Shown piece by piece: positions 8,945-18,870 of a stretch of DNA of 64,000 bases (its first letter is position 1; each line of letters begins with the position of its first letter). Under the pieces are notes generated by a model. That model did no database searches and had not been told where the DNA came from. It worked only from the letters and a program-made list of their open reading frames with translations. Origin of the DNA: Burkholderia sp. PAMC 26561 (GTDB taxonomy: Bacteria; Pseudomonadota; Gammaproteobacteria; Burkholderiales; Burkholderiaceae); assembly GCF_001557535.2 (NCBI RefSeq), contig NZ_CP014306.1:1612001-1676000 (forward strand). The letters are read 5' to 3'. The position numbers and the translations under genes were made by a program.

Positions 8945-9985
8945 TTTGCGAGGCCAGCGTTCGTCGTACACAATACCGTCCCTTACAGCGACGTGCTGCG
9001 TCTGAAAATTTCCCGAAACATAGCCGCTACCGATTGGGACAAAAGGTAGCCTGCTCTACCCAGTCATCGCTGGGCGACAAGGCATGTGCCCGCCAGCCAA
9101 TCAAATCCTGCAAGGAAATCAAGCGATACTCTCCAGATTGGTATTAAGCATTACGTTCCAGCGTTGCGAAAGCTGACAATCGGTCGCCGGGCTGGAGGTG
9201 TCCAGCCGCGTGCGCTGCATCCTGTGGGGGTTCAGCCACTTTTCAACACGACTCGCGGGCTTGCTGTGGCCGTAAAGGTCGAGAAGGTAACCAAATCTTT
9301 GAGCGGCGGCGACATCACTTGCGGCCTCGAGCGATTGGCTTATATCGTCAGACGCGAGCTTTGGAGCCAAGTCTTGAAGAATAAGGGCGGCGCGTTCGAT
9401 GCCGCCAATAGCCGGGGCGTGCCGAAGCAGGTCTATAAGGGTCGTCGCAACGGAGCTTACCCGAACACGGGTCTTTTCCGTCGACAGCGTCACGGTCGGG
9501 GCCTGAGCGACCGCCTGTTTGGAGAAGAACCGCAGCCGGAAGGGCCCCACGTGCAAGACCCGGCGAGGCGCGGGCACGAACACCTGAGTTTCGAGAACGG
9601 CGAAATGGGAGGAACCGTGAGCTTGCGCAGCGGAGAGAAGGCCCAGTTGATAGGCGTCTTCCTTTTGTACCAGATAATCGTGCAACCACCACAGCACGGG
9701 CGGTGCTCCCCGGTCGAGGTGCTCCGGCGGCACAATGAGCCAGAAGCCGGCACCGCGAGCCAGCGGCTTGATGAAGCCCTGTGAGTGAAGACGATGAAGC
9801 GCGGCCCGGCTGGCGGATACACTCGCCCCACGTCCTGTAAGCGCTTCGAACTGCTCGGAGCTAAAGCAGTAATGAGCGCCCATCTGGAGTTTTCTAAGGG
9901 CTGCAAGGCTGGAAAGAGGGCAGGAATTTTTACGACATCTTGCGTAACGATGCACGAAACGTCAACTCGTGCAATGTGAATAGCA
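8945..9985. repeat. 1-kb direct duplication, copy B
   Basis: Second copy of the block at 6830-7891, same orientation, containing the second AbiEi-type gene. The 3' flank again carries GCGACGTGCTGCGTCTGAAA. Differences are scattered substitutions plus a changed N-terminal coding end. Confidence 0.75.
9119..9955 (-). CDS. AbiEi-family antitoxin-like transcriptional regulator, copy B
   Basis: This is a 278-residue paralogue of the protein at 7024-7845, with the same winged-helix N-terminal segment (ALTGRGASVSASRAALHRL) and the same C-terminal body ending in NTNLESIA. The first ten residues differ (MHRYARCRK instead of MNSEQ) because the 5' end has diverged, so the true start is uncertain. There is no AbiEii-type toxin gene next to it. 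Both copies have an intact frame despite many substitutions, which suggests that both stayed under selection after duplication. Confidence 0.72.
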   Translation of the reverse strand: MHRYARCRKNSCPLSSLAALRKLQMGAHYCFSSEQFEALTGRGASVSASRAALHRLHSQGFIKPLARGAGFWLIVPPEHLDRGAPPVLWWLHDYLVQKEDAYQLGLLSAAQAHGSSHFAVLETQVFVPAPRRVLHVGPFRLRFFSKQAVAQAPTVTLSTEKTRVRVSSVATTLIDLLRHAPAIGGIERAALILQDLAPKLASDDISQSLEAASDVAAAQRFGYLLDLYGHSKPASRVEKWLNPHRMQRTRLDTSSPATDCQLSQRWNVMLNTNLESIA

Positions 9986-10468
9986 GCCTACGTCGACTCC
10001 GTATTTAGCTTCAAGTCGCGCCTAATGCGGCTCTCGGCGATTACTTGGGCTCGCCCCGTAAGCTTCTTCCGGCCAAGGCGAGCTTAAGCTCAGACCATTA
10101 CGAACAATTTCCACAGCTACGCCAAGCGAAGTTCGCGTAGTTTTCGCAGACAGCGAACATAACAGCCGCTAACGAGCACAACCGGGAGTGCAAGCCACAA
10201 CGCCCAACCCGGCAACCGAACAGCCCGTCCCAATGCAAGCCAGAGTGTCGCCGGTGAAGAAGTTTTTGTAAAAGTAAATAATCGCAGTTTGACGAGCTTT
10301 ATGGCCCTCGTTTGAGTGGAGACGAACACGCACGATGTCAATTGCATCGGCTGCAACCATCCCCTCTCGTGGCACGCTACCCCTGTCGCTGGCAGTTCCG
10401 CCTCGAAGCCCAACGTAGTTCGTTATGCATCACAATAGCGGTACAACCTCAAAGTAAGGAGAAGCGAA
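9986..10468. other. Intergenic, no gene recognised
   Basis: About 480 bases with only short, unconvincing frames on both strands. The last ten bases carry the AAGGAG ribosome site for the ATG at 10469. Nothing else recognised. Confidence 0.4.
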
Positions 10469-10743
10469 ATGCCGACTGTTTCGATGCTGCTGCTACGCAT
10501 GGCGGGATGCTATCCACCGAGGGAATTGCCGAAATTTTGAACGTCTCTTGTCCGTACGTCGTCATGCTGGTCGATTCCGGTCAACTAGGCGTAGTGGCGA
10601 GAGCAGAAGACGGGAAACGACGAATCCCAGTCGCGGCGGTCGAAGCTTATCGCACCGAGCAAACCACTCGAAGCCGCAATGCGCTGGATGAGCTCGCTGC
10701 TCTTTCCCAAGGAATCGGCCTCTACAACACCCACAAACGCTAG
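10469..10743 (+). pseudogene. Excisionase-type (HTH_17) DNA-binding protein, copy 1, frameshifted at its start
   Basis: The body (GIAEILNVSCPYVVMLVDSG, then KRRIPVAAVEAYRTEQ) is an excisionase/MerR-type helix-turn-helix as found in many antitoxins paired with PIN toxins. The close paralogue at 19561-19851 shows what the start should be: ATGCCAACTGATTTCGATGC there, against ATGCCGACTGTTTCGATGC here. One base is lost after the fourth codon-start region, so the ATG at 10469, which has a good AAGGAG site, reads out of frame. An in-frame ATG at 10507 could still make a 78-residue protein that keeps the whole HTH. No intact toxin gene follows. It is either broken or re-started. Confidence 0.65.
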
Positions 10744-10994
10744 AGCTGAACTGCCATGTCCCGGTGGAACCTTATTGGGGACTACTACCCCGTGAACGCA
10801 TAAATGCTTTGCTGAATGTCATCAAAATCGCGGAAGAAGTGAACCGCCGGCCTGTTATATTGCTTCGGCCATGAACGGGAATATGCTAAGTGCTTATAAG
10901 AATTAAACCGTAAGCTTGGGACACGCAACTCTTTCAATTTCACCCACTGAATTGCGGAGATGGCTTGCTAGTTCCACATAAAGAAGAAGGCTTA

Positions 10995-13118
10995 ATGCTG
11001 CCTTCACGTAGCTTCTTGGCTACTCGCCGAATTCTGTATGCCGCGCTCGCAATATCGACCGTGGTCCCTTTGGTCCTGGTGACTTCGTACGGCTACTACG
11101 ATTACCACCGTCGCTTTGCGGACGCGAACGATTTGGTTGACCGAAATTCCCGTGTTGCCGACGAGCAGGCTTTGAAAGTCGTAGACCTAAATCGCGAGAT
11201 GGGGGCGCGGATAGTAGAGCTGCTGGGAGAAGGCGATGACATGACACTTAAGGATAGCGAAGATGTTATCCATCGTCGGCTTGAAACAATAGGGGGTGCG
11301 TTCGCTCAAGTCGCCGCGATTTCAGTTATTGGGAAAAACGGAGCGCTTCTTGCGAGCAGCAAACACTATCCTGTACCTTCCGTTTCGATTGAGGACAGAG
11401 AGGATTTCGTCGCAGCGCGGAACATCAGGCCCGAGCCATACTTTTTGCTGCCTGTGCTCGGCAAAATTTCGCAAACCGACGTGTTCACGACCAACATGGG
11501 ACGCTCAAGCTATGACGGAACGTTTCTCGGCCTGGTGTCAATCGCACTGAAAAGGGAGTACTTCCAAAGTTTCTACAACGAACTTGCGAATGACGACGCA
11601 TCGGTCAACATCGCACTTTATCGACAAGATGGCGGGGTTTTAGTCCAATACCCCGATACGAAGCCGACACCGCTAGGCACGGCATCGAATTCGGCTTTCG
11701 CGACGGCTCTGCAACACAATGCGCCATTTGGTCAGTTACAGGTAGTGTCGTCCGTCGATGGCTTGGAGCGGGTCGTCGCATTCCGGCGCGTCGGCGACTA
11801 CCCTCTTTATGTTGCCAGTGGCTACGAGACGCACGCGATAACGTCCCAATGGCGTGAGCATTTTACCTTTATCCTTCTCCTGACGGCGCTGCCCTGTTTA
11901 GGCATTTGGCTGCTCGTGGGGTTCTCGCTGCGTCGACTGGAAGCCGAAAAGAAGGCTTGGAACAGTTGGCAGGCCGAGGCCGTCAGGCGAGAACAGGCCG
12001 AAGCTTCGTCGCGCCAGCTACAGCGGATGGGCGCGCTCGGAAATTTGTTTGCAGGTATCGCCCACGATTTCAACAATCTGCTTATGGTCGTGTCAACAAA
12101 TGTCGCCTTGGCCGCAAGCAAGCGGTTCACTCATGTGGAAAGAGAGGTTCGTGCTGTGCAACGAGCTGCGCTGGGCGCAGAACCTCTTGCTCGGCGACTC
12201 ATGAGTGTGACTCGGAAGCAGCCACTCAAGCTTGAAACCGTGGACCTCTCGACATGGTTACCGGCTGTACAGAATCTCATCGCAACCGCGCTGGGCGGGC
12301 GCGTCCAGTTGACCCTCACGGTTCCTCATGACATTTGGAAAGTCTGCGTCGATAAGACCGAATTAGACTCGGCCATCGTCAACATTGCAGTGAACGCAAA
12401 AGATGCCATGCCTAACGGCGGACGCTTTATTGTTCGATGCCAGAATTTGCAGCTCTCCGCCACCGACAGTCTGTCCTTGAGCGGAGAATACGTCGCATTA
12501 TTCTGTTCCGATAACGGCGATGGAATGAACGCCGACGTTCTTCGGCGAGCGTTTGAGCCGCTTTTCACCACCAAAGCGCAAACAGCGAGCACTGGCCTCA
12601 GATTAGCGCAAGTTCTTGCTGCTACTGAGCAGGCAGGTGGCGCCGCACGTATTGAGAGCCGCGCCGGAAAAGGAACTACCGTTAGATTGTACCTGCCGCG
12701 CCATCACGTAAAATCGACGGCCCAACCAACCGTTCATGTCCCCGATACCTTGAAGATTGTGGGCGAAACATCCGTACTCTTGGTAGAAGACAATGTTGAA
12801 GTGGCAGCTGGCGTTTCGGCGGTCCTCGAGATGCTTGGATGCATCGTCAGGCATGAAGTAACTGCCGACAACGCCGCTACGATTTTGAACGGCGGGATGA
12901 CGTTTGACCTCATCTTGTCTGACATTCAGATGCCTGGAACGATGAACGGCATCGACCTTGCTGAGCACGTACGCAGCACTTGGCCAGCACGGAAGATAGC
13001 GCTCATGACGGGATATGCCGACGAGATTGACCGTGCGAAGCACGCCGGGGTGAAAATCTTGGCAAAGCCATTTGACTTGGACGAGCTCGAAACGCTCGTT
13101 GCAGAAAGCCATGGGTGA
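10995..13118 (+). CDS. Membrane hybrid histidine kinase with periplasmic Cache-like sensor and C-terminal receiver
   Basis: The ATG at 10995 was chosen over one at 10965 because AGAAGG lies upstream at good spacing, giving 707 residues. The order is: TM1 (about 10-30), a periplasmic region of about 250 residues with a Cache/PDC-like pattern, TM2 (FILLLTALPCLGIWLLVGF), then a coiled linker. The dimerisation helix has GIAHDFNNLL (phospho-His about H357). The ATPase domain has NIAVNAKDAMPNGG and DNGDGM. The receiver has LLVEDN, phospho-Asp in LILSDIQMPG (about D643) and Lys in ILAKPF. The G2 loop is poor: STGLRLAQ where GTGLGLA is usual, so ATP-lid function may be weakened. Signal and target are unknown. 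The gene stands alone with no adjacent regulator. Confidence 0.88.
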   Translation: MLPSRSFLATRRILYAALAISTVVPLVLVTSYGYYDYHRRFADANDLVDRNSRVADEQALKVVDLNREMGARIVELLGEGDDMTLKDSEDVIHRRLETIGGAFAQVAAISVIGKNGALLASSKHYPVPSVSIEDREDFVAARNIRPEPYFLLPVLGKISQTDVFTTNMGRSSYDGTFLGLVSIALKREYFQSFYNELANDDASVNIALYRQDGGVLVQYPDTKPTPLGTASNSAFATALQHNAPFGQLQVVSSVDGLERVVAFRRVGDYPLYVASGYETHAITSQWREHFTFILLLTALPCLGIWLLVGFSLRRLEAEKKAWNSWQAEAVRREQAEASSRQLQRMGALGNLFAGIAHDFNNLLMVVSTNVALAASKRFTHVEREVRAVQRAALGAEPLARRLMSVTRKQPLKLETVDLSTWLPAVQNLIATALGGRVQLTLTVPHDIWKVCVDKTELDSAIVNIAVNAKDAMPNGGRFIVRCQNLQLSATDSLSLSGEYVALFCSDNGDGMNADVLRRAFEPLFTTKAQTASTGLRLAQVLAATEQAGGAARIESRAGKGTTVRLYLPRHHVKSTAQPTVHVPDTLKIVGETSVLLVEDNVEVAAGVSAVLEMLGCIVRHEVTADNAATILNGGMTFDLILSDIQMPGTMNGIDLAEHVRSTWPARKIALMTGYADEIDRAKHAGVKILAKPFDLDELETLVAESHG

Positions 13119-13329
13119 ATCCGGAATGAAAAATTTGGGCCATGCTATTGCTGGCGCGGGGATAGGTCTTACCCGTGTGGTTTCGACACTGCATTGCGGC
13201 ATACCGGAGGTTCGACAGGTAGAAGCGAGCGACGCTTACATCTATTGAAGGATTTTTTCTGCGCGCTCGTCGATTAAATCGGCCGCCGGCGCGGCTCACC
13301 TATCCAGATTCATCGGCGCCGTTCCCCTT

Positions 13330-13725
13330 CTACGTCGTAGCAATAATGACAGTCGATTCAGTGCTCAACTTGTCTGCCACCCGTTGGCCGTCGCGTTGCG
13401 CCCGTTCAAGCTTTGACACAACAGCGGCAGTCGCTTCGCTTTGCGCACCAGAGAATATTTCCTGCACCTGTCGACCGTAAATCGCCGCTTTCTCGGCCGA
13501 TGCCTTGGCTGTGTTCGCCGAAAGCGCTATCAGCTCCTGCGGACTTTTTGACGCGAGTGCGGTCTCCCAGATAACTTGATTCTCAGCAAGCGCGGTCTTT
13601 AGCACCTGCATGTTTAACTTAAAGAGCCTCTCGAGGACGCTGGAAGAAGTATTTGAAAGCTCGAACAAGTTGCTGAAGTTCGTCGCTTGACCTGGGATGA
13701 GTTGCTGAAAACTCGTTGCGTTCAT
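13330..13725 (-). CDS. Phasin family protein
   Basis: From the ATG at 13725 this is a 131-residue protein starting MNATSFQQLIPGQ. The family pattern of phasins is plain: FSNLFELSNTSSSVLERLFKLN, then ALASKSPQELIALSANTAK and YGRQVQEIFSGAQSEAT, amphipathic helices with few aromatic residues. Phasins coat polyhydroxyalkanoate granules and stabilise them, and can also act in stress protection. The length is shorter than the usual 180-190 residues of Burkholderia PhaP, mainly at the C terminus, where the frame ends in TVIIATT. No PHA synthesis genes are nearby, so it is an isolated accessory phasin. Confidence 0.85.
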   Translation of the reverse strand: MNATSFQQLIPGQATNFSNLFELSNTSSSVLERLFKLNMQVLKTALAENQVIWETALASKSPQELIALSANTAKASAEKAAIYGRQVQEIFSGAQSEATAAVVSKLERAQRDGQRVADKLSTESTVIIATT

Positions 13726-13761
13726 GGCTGTCCCATAAAAGCAGCCGCCGAAACGGCTCAA

Positions 13762-14535
13762 AATTGCCGCGCTGACGGTTGCGGGTGATGTTGAATTGTG
13801 CGGTGTAGCAATTCAGTCTACGGCAATTAAGCTTCAAGTCAAACGTCATATGTTGAACGCTCGTTCGCGAAAACACGTCGTTGTGACAGGTGTGGCCAAG
13901 AACAAAACCTAGCCCCGGCGTGGGATGTCAAGGTTGCCGCTGTTGGGCAACAAAGCCTGCTTTTTGTTGCAGCCGTCAGCAGCTTCGCCATCGGGCTTGC
14001 AAGTAATTCGCCGCGTCAAATGTGGCAGGCGCTATAAAAACGTGCGCGTGCAAGCCCGCAGGTCCAATTCCGGCTCCCGGATGGGCATAGCTTCTCCCAT
14101 CAGTCGCATGTAGCATCTGCTCTCACCGGCCTACAAGACAACACCGTCTTCATGGGTAAACGGCGACGGCCGGCAAGCGGATATTGACCTGTGCCACGCC
14201 CCGTGCCAGCACTGCACACCTCGTCCACTCCACCGTGCAGCGCGACGATATGCTGCACGACAGCCAAACCGATTCCCAGGCCGCCGTCGCTGCGCCCCAG
14301 CGCACTCAGTCGCCTGAGAGAGATTCTTTCCCATGAGTGCGTCCTTTCTTTACAGGAGTCGTCGAGCGTCCTGGACGAACGGACGGCCATCAAGTTAGGG
14401 GTGCCCTAGGCGGCAGTAACTCCACGATTCGCGTCCCAAAGTCGCGACCGATTTCGTTGGCCCGTTCTACAGGAATCGAGTAGCCTAAGCGCCTCCTCGC
14501 AGAGCAGTTACGACCATCAACGGGACGAAAGCCAT
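13762..14535. other. Intergenic with a histidine kinase scrap
   Basis: No intact gene. The segment 14150-14312 holds a decayed kinase fragment (listed separately). The stretch just before the kup ATG has no strong ribosome site; ACGAAAG is the nearest. Confidence 0.4.
14150..14312 (-). pseudogene. Remnant of a histidine kinase ATPase domain
   Basis: The minus strand encodes ALGRSDGGLGIGLAVVQHIV and ALHGG, the G2 region of a HATPase domain. The expected ending (QVNIRLPAVAVYP then TGA at 14150) appears in a neighbouring frame, so both truncation and frameshift have occurred. It resembles the remnant at 7952-8604 and is probably debris of a related kinase. No coding potential remains. Confidence 0.65.
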
Positions 14536-16434
14536 ATGTCAGTATCAGTTGCAAACACTCCTGGTAAGACGGTTGAAGCAGCGCCCGGGTTGGTTCTCGG
14601 TGCCGTTGGCGTAGTCTTTGGAGACATCGGAACAAGTCCGCTTTACACGCTCAGGGAGTGCCTGAAGGCAGCCGGCGGTGTTACCCAGCCTAACGTCTTT
14701 GGCATCGTATCGCTGATTTTGTGGTCGATTGTCATCGTGGTTACGCTCAAATACGTAAGTTTCGTGATGCGCGCGGACAACGACCGGGAAGGCGGCATTC
14801 TTGCTCTCACGGCGCTCGCATCTGGCGTGGCACCAGCAAAATTGCGCAACGTCCTGCTGACGCTGGGCGTATTCGGCGCCGCCATGTTTTACGGTGACTC
14901 CATGATTACGCCGGCAATCTCGGTCATCTCGGCAGTGGAAGGCGTGACGCTCATCGACGCGAACCTGACTCGTTGGATTGTCCCTATCTCCCTCGTCATC
15001 CTCACTGGCTTGTTCGCCATTCAGAAGCGCGGCACTGGCGCGGTAGGGAAAGTGTTCGGTTCCGTTATGGTGGTCTGGTTCATCACCCTCGCTGCGCTTG
15101 GCGTGCTTCATATTGCTCAGCATCCAACCATCCTCATGGCGGCTTCTCCTACCTATGCGATGAACTTTGTTGCCCATAATCCCGGCACTGCGTTTGTTGT
15201 ACTCGGTTCTGTTTTCCTGGCGCTTACGGGTGGCGAGGCCCTGTACGCTGACATGGGCCACTTTGGTAAAAAGCCGATTCGACTGGCTTGGGTGTTCCTC
15301 GTGTGGCCGAGTCTCGTGATGAATTACTTTGGTCAAGCGGCGCTCGTGCTTTCGAACCCGAAGGCGGTGCAACAACCGTTCTTTGGGTCGGCGCCCGACT
15401 GGGCACTCGTGCCGCTTGTCATTTTGGCAACGGCTGCGACCATCATCGCGTCCCAAGCGGTCATCTCCGGGGCGTTTTCGATGACCAAGCAAGCCGTGCA
15501 GCTCGGCTTTCTGCCCCGCATTCCAATCGTCCATACATCGACACATGAAATTGGACAGGTCTATGTCCCATTCATTAACCTCTCACTGTTCGCAGCTGTC
15601 GTGTTCTTGGTGGTGTTCTTCAAATCGTCCGATAACTTGGCATCTGCGTATGGCATCGCGGTGGCATCGACAATGCTTCTGACGACGCTGCTCATGTATT
15701 TCATCACCCATTGCTTGTGGCACTGGAAGCCATTGACGACAGCTCTAGTGATAGGCCCGCTTGCCATCGTCGACGCGGTTTTTGTATCGAGTAACGTAAG
15801 CAAGGTGCTGGATGGCGGGTGGTTCCCTCTGTTAGCGGGAGCTGCGTTATTCACGGTGATGACGACCTGGCATCGCGGCCGTGAGACGCTCATTGAGCGG
15901 ATGAAGGCCGAGAATCTGCCGCTCAAAGACATCATCCATTCCTTATGCAGAAGTAGTCACCCGCCTGCACGCGTTGAAGGCACCGCCGTCTTCCCAGGCG
16001 GTGTAGCCGGCATGACCCCAACCGCGTTCATGCACAACCTGAAGCATAATCGCGTGCTGCATCAGACCAATATTTTCCTGGCTGGTACCACGGATAATGT
16101 ACCTTACGTGAAAGAGGCCGACAAGGCGGTAGTGGAGGACCTTGGCGACGGATGTTATGCCGTCACGGTACGCCACGGCTTCATGGAAATTCCGGACGTC
16201 CCGGCCCTCTTGTCGCTGGTCGAAAAACGGATACCCGGCTGGACTTACGACGTCGGCGATACGTCTTTCTTTTTGGCTCGCGACACCATTCGCGCGACCG
16301 GCGAAAGCAAGGTCATGGCGCTTTGGCGCGAAAAGCTATTCGCGTTTCTCGGCCGCAATTCGGCGCAAGCCGCCGAGTACTACAGCCTGCCGCCAAACCG
16401 TGTTGTAGAGATGGGTGGCCAGATAAACATTTAA
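14536..16434 (+). CDS. kup: Kup/HAK low-affinity K+ : H+ symporter
   Basis: The protein has 632 residues, the normal Kup length. It opens with the diagnostic GVVFGDIGTSPLYTLREC (about 26-43) in the first helix, followed by about 12 membrane segments. Conserved stretches include NDREGGILAL, GDSMITPAISVISAVEG, LTGGEALYADMGHFG and a hydrophilic C-terminal cytoplasmic tail of about 170 residues with HGFMEIPDVP. Kup takes up potassium with protons and does not need ATP. The gene is monocistronic: kinase debris lies upstream and no gene follows for 750 bases. No terminator was recognised after it. Confidence 0.97.
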   Translation: MSVSVANTPGKTVEAAPGLVLGAVGVVFGDIGTSPLYTLRECLKAAGGVTQPNVFGIVSLILWSIVIVVTLKYVSFVMRADNDREGGILALTALASGVAPAKLRNVLLTLGVFGAAMFYGDSMITPAISVISAVEGVTLIDANLTRWIVPISLVILTGLFAIQKRGTGAVGKVFGSVMVVWFITLAALGVLHIAQHPTILMAASPTYAMNFVAHNPGTAFVVLGSVFLALTGGEALYADMGHFGKKPIRLAWVFLVWPSLVMNYFGQAALVLSNPKAVQQPFFGSAPDWALVPLVILATAATIIASQAVISGAFSMTKQAVQLGFLPRIPIVHTSTHEIGQVYVPFINLSLFAAVVFLVVFFKSSDNLASAYGIAVASTMLLTTLLMYFITHCLWHWKPLTTALVIGPLAIVDAVFVSSNVSKVLDGGWFPLLAGAALFTVMTTWHRGRETLIERMKAENLPLKDIIHSLCRSSHPPARVEGTAVFPGGVAGMTPTAFMHNLKHNRVLHQTNIFLAGTTDNVPYVKEADKAVVEDLGDGCYAVTVRHGFMEIPDVPALLSLVEKRIPGWTYDVGDTSFFLARDTIRATGESKVMALWREKLFAFLGRNSAQAAEYYSLPPNRVVEMGGQINI

Positions 16435-17182
16435 CGACGTCTTGCGTGGCAGTGCGACGCGACGCGGCAGTTTCGGCCTACATCACCGAAAACTACTAGA
16501 ACGTCGGAGGGTCACTCGAATCCGTGTCGAGCAACTCGGGATGCAACTGGACATGCAAGAGAACGAACCACCGCCTTGGACATGTCGAGGCGATGGAAGT
16601 GATGCGAGGAGGAGCCGCCTGCAAAGCGCGCAAGTTGGTGCGGACGCGGGCCAGCAATGGCGTGGCTCGCGAGCGTTCGCGACCGAAGCAAGTTCCTAGT
16701 AGCGGCAAGCTCGATACCGCGAAACCAGCGCTGGGAACGATTCAAGTCGCACAAGCGGTACTCTCGCCAATAATGCGGTCGCGTCGACAAAAGGAACTGG
16801 GAAGAAAACATTCCCTTCGAAGAGGCGACCGCAGCGAAGTTAGCTCGAGGTAAAAAAGGTCACAGTTAAAAGGCTGCAATGCCGGCGTTAGAAAGGGCGC
16901 GGCCGAGATGCGCCGGCGCACAAGAGGCTGCCGCCAATGTAACGGCGAAGCAGCCTGACAACGCGGCCGAACCGGAATTGGTGGATGCGACCAATAGCAT
17001 CTAACAACGTGAGCGCTCGACAAGCGAGCAACTTGGAACTAGCGCACGCATCGCACTTATCACGATATGATAAGTGCCCTACGTTTTATTTGATTTTAGT
17101 CCAGCAGTATGTCCTCACGCATCAAACGGACGAAAACGAGTGAGCATTATCACGAGGAAGTACCAACCTTGGAGAGCGAATT
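16435..17182. other. Intergenic, no supported gene
   Basis: Around 750 bases. Frames of about 100 codons exist on both strands near 16512-16853 but are Arg/Ser-rich with no family resemblance and no good ribosome sites, so I do not call them. The end is AT-richer and must carry the promoter of the receiver gene at 17183. Confidence 0.4.
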
Positions 17183-17527
17183 TTGAAAGTTCTATTTGTC
17201 GACAACGATAGGGGGTCTGCCGACAGCCTAGCCGCGCTCGCTGAGGCGATGGGGCACCAAGTTGCCACCGCTTACGATGGCGCAACAGCGCTGGAAACTG
17301 CACGTAATTCGACATTCGACCTGATACTCCTCGACATCCACCTCGGGGAATCTGACGGCAGGAAGGTTTGCGCAGGCATTCGCCACGATGGACTGTCGAA
17401 GCAATCGCAGATAATTGCTATAACGGGGCACGTCGGCCTTGAAGATACACTCAGTCTCGGAGATTTCAACGGGTATGCGCTTAAGCCGGTTGAATTCGAC
17501 CGGCTCGAAGAATTGCTCACGTCATAG
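17183..17527 (+). CDS. Single-domain response regulator receiver
   Basis: A stand-alone receiver of 114 residues: acidic residues in VLFVDNDRGSAD (D7, D9), the phosphoacceptor in LILLDIHLGESDGR (about D51), the Thr in IIAITGHVG, and the Lys in ALKPVEF near the end. There is no output domain. It is the type that follows or competes with hybrid kinases in phosphorelays. GGAGAGCG lies about 10 bases before the ATG. The nearest intact kinase is 4 kb away (10995-13118), so the partner is unknown. Confidence 0.9.
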   Translation: MKVLFVDNDRGSADSLAALAEAMGHQVATAYDGATALETARNSTFDLILLDIHLGESDGRKVCAGIRHDGLSKQSQIIAITGHVGLEDTLSLGDFNGYALKPVEFDRLEELLTS

Positions 17528-18495
17528 CGACGTCGGAGCCATTGGAACGTCAGCCGCAATTCGAGCTGAAGATGCGCGCTTGCCGAGACTGTGACGTTGC
17601 CGGGTGAATGAATGCGTTAGATAATTGCGAGCGCCGAGAAATTGGTCGAGGCACCTGCAACGCGGCCGGAATACTTCGTCCGGCGCAGCTTTCCTGTCCA
17701 TATAACATTAGCGCCCGGCTTTGACGCGACACAGATTCGCCTGAAGGCGACGTCCACGGAAATGTCGACGAAAAGCGTGAGCGAAAGCATTGGCATGGCG
17801 AGGTCAGTTCGTTCATAACGTGGCCCACTAGACATATCCATATCCCGGCCTTGCCGCGCGCGTCTTGACGTGCTTCGCATGGTGAGCACGCTCATTGTAA
17901 GACTTTCTGAGGCGTTGGCATACGTGGGCTTGCGCACCACCCTGCTATCAGCATTTTAAATCCGCTCGGCGATGCCGTCGACCATACTGCACGCTACCTA
18001 AAACGACCGGCTTGGAAATTAAAAACCCTTTTGCTAGATATGTCTTTCAACATCTACGTCCGTTACAGAGTCTGGTCGACATACAAAAGCCATGTTTGGT
18101 AGAGGCTCTTTTGAATTGAGCCTTCGCAATCGCCCAAGGCTGCCCTTGTTCAAGACGCATGCTTCAGCGGCAGAATAAATATGACTCAAGTCAGCCTCGC
18201 AGCAAACCGAATTGTCGCCGTGTCCGAACGGGGCCACGTAGGAAACCAACTACGTCAGCCGTTCGGCTTCCGCAAGTCCGGAACAGCGCCCAATTCGCGC
18301 GGTTCAACGGCGGTGGACGGAGGTCGAGCTAACACTCGCTTACAACGACGTTCATAGCGCAGTCCACCGCCGCTCTCGCACTGCGTTAACTATCAAAGCC
18401 TCCAATTCCGTGAATAGCGGTCTGAGGTGCGAGTTTTGGCGTTCAGACTTTGACCGCGTGGGGCTTGTTGTTTCCAACCTTGAAGGAGCCTGGCC
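17528..18495. other. Long intergenic stretch, no supported gene
   Basis: Nearly 1 kb. A minus-strand frame of 107 codons (17617-17940) has no recognisable motif. The right end holds GAAGGAG just before the GTG start at 18496. A short remnant gene cannot be excluded but nothing is clear. Confidence 0.35.
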
Positions 18496-18870
18496 GTGCA
18501 ACATAAATACCTCGCGTCTGCTCTAGCATGCGTCGCGCTCAGTCTTCCGGGTTTAGCTCTGGCAGGCGCAGATATAGGCGTCTACTTTGGCGGACCTGGA
18601 CCCATCTACGCTCCGCCGCCCGTGTATTACGCGCCACCGCCCCCGGTATATTATGCGCCACCGCCGCCTGTCTACTACCAGCCTCCGCAGCAGGCATATT
18701 ACGGTCCCCCGCGTGAACATATATATGGCGGTTATGGCGACGGGGACGGGTATCGCGGTGGGCACGACCGGGACCGTCACTGGGACGGCGACGGCGGTGG
18801 TTGGCGCCAACGCGACGGACACCAGGACCACGATGGCGGACGCAAAGACTGGCGCGGTGAACGTGACTGA
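18496..18870 (+). CDS. Secreted Pro/Tyr-rich, Gly/Asp/His-rich low-complexity protein
   Basis: GTG start with GAAGGAG eight bases upstream. The 124-residue product has a clear signal peptide (SALACVALSLPGLALAGA), a central run of PPPVYYAPPPP units (about residues 37-70), and a hydrophilic tail rich in Gly, Asp, His and Arg. Such small exported proteins are common in Burkholderiales, often annotated as PXPV repeat or lipoprotein-like envelope proteins. Function is unknown; a role in the envelope or in metal or water binding is speculation. It appears monocistronic. Confidence 0.75.
   Translation: MQHKYLASALACVALSLPGLALAGADIGVYFGGPGPIYAPPPVYYAPPPPVYYAPPPPVYYQPPQQAYYGPPREHIYGGYGDGDGYRGGHDRDRHWDGDGGGWRQRDGHQDHDGGRKDWRGERD

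Noticed and set aside
10755..10802. A 15-codon frame after the first excisionase-type gene as a second PIN-toxin stump.
   Set aside because: It shows no PIN-like strand and no resemblance to the stump at 19853.
14545..15546. A 333-codon open frame on the minus strand opposite kup.
   Set aside because: It is the antisense shadow of a clear Kup coding sequence, with Arg/His-rich composition and no family features.
16512..16853. Overlapping frames of about 100 codons on both strands after kup.
   Set aside because: Arg/Ser/His-rich translations without motifs; typical of noncoding GC-rich DNA.
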